Of a stretch of DNA of 64,000 nucleotides, positions 63,947-64,000 are shown in pieces (within the stretch, counting starts at the first letter, position 1; every line of letters starts with the position of its first letter). This DNA comes from an uncultured Eubacterium sp. (GTDB taxonomy: Bacteria > Bacillota_A > Clostridia > Lachnospirales > Lachnospiraceae), in NCBI GenBank assembly GCA_948468465.1, contig CAOKJJ010000001.1, positions 1-64,000 on the forward strand, given 5' to 3'. The translations under genes were made by a program, and so were the position numbers. The notes below the pieces were generated by a model. It had not been told where the DNA came from. It did not search any database and saw nothing but the letters and a program-made list of their open reading frames with translations.

Positions 63947-64000
63947 ATGATATACATAGCTGGAAATCAGACAGCAGGACAGGCATTTTACAATTGTATC
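63947..64000 (+). CDS. Start of a further gene, cut by the window edge
   Basis: AAAGGA lies about 10 nt before an ATG at 63947, and 18 codons (MIYIAGNQTAGQAFYNCI) are open to the end. Too short to identify. It continues the plus-strand operon 16 bases after the GT8 stop. Confidence 0.5.
   Translation, partial: MIYIAGNQTAGQAFYNCI

Noticed and set aside
1..64000. CRISPR arrays, tRNA or rRNA genes
   Set aside because: I saw no regularly spaced repeats of CRISPR type and no cloverleaf or rRNA sequence.

Overview
This window looks like chromosomal DNA of a low-to-mid GC anaerobic Firmicute, most likely a Lachnospiraceae-type Clostridium relative. That is inferred from strong AGGAGG ribosome sites, tight gene overlaps, the decayed AAA-ATPase-like/PD-(D/E)XK genes and DUF4422 fragment at the left edge, and the style of the multi-domain glycan enzymes. 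It is one very large accessory locus for making and decorating a surface glycan or glycoprotein.

Layout. 1-1337: right part of an insertion sequence (IS4/IS701-like transposase with a frameshift) inserted into an AAA-ATPase-like pseudogene. 1337-2997: a graveyard of three to four decayed fragments, including an ATPase/glycosyltransferase chimera. 2998-53866: about 37 genes, all on the minus strand, mostly overlapping or a few bases apart. In transcription order (right to left) they encode a heptose-type kinase/nucleotidyltransferase, a sulfotransferase, two radical SAM proteins around an FkbM enzyme and a DegT aminotransferase, a glycosyltransferase, a propeller-like protein, AsnB, a WcbI-like protein, a heparinase II/III-like protein, WecC, glycosyltransferases, WecB, a further GT2 and FkbM protein, a block dedicated to acyl-group chemistry (28686-30767 down to 22756), and then a run of GT2/GT4/GT8, FkbM, DUF268, SDR, HAD and sulfotransferase proteins. 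53909-54876: an IS630-type transposase remnant and a non-coding switch-like region. 54877-64000: a plus-strand operon for GDP-heptose (HddC-GmhB fusion, HddA kinase), an SDR enzyme, methyltransferases, a second WcbI-like protein, a sulfotransferase and a GT8.

Two things stand out. First, a compact operon encodes a whole 2-oxoacid dehydrogenase-like machine (fused E1 alpha-beta, lipoate ligase, E3). Its E2-like subunit carries a lipoyl domain and an E3/E1-binding domain, but the usual CoA acyltransferase domain is replaced by a NeuD/PglD-type left-handed beta-helix sugar acyltransferase. A citrate-lyase-ligase (CitC)-like protein precedes it. I infer a lipoyl-borne acyl group delivered directly to a sugar without CoA. 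Second, the two divergent gene clusters are separated by a roughly 385 bp segment bounded by inverted copies of a 28 bp site that is itself palindromic around an asymmetric 5 bp centre. The segment contains a good promoter facing right, which is the layout of an invertible promoter.

About twenty proteins of very different catalytic class carry the same small Rossmann-like module at one end or in the middle, and one copy stands alone behind a membrane anchor. No flippase, polymerase, ABC exporter or priming glycosyltransferase is seen, and apart from that one anchor I see no obvious membrane segments, so the glycan may be built on a cytoplasmic acceptor or exported by genes outside the window. 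All functions are read from motifs in the translated sequence; no searches were run.
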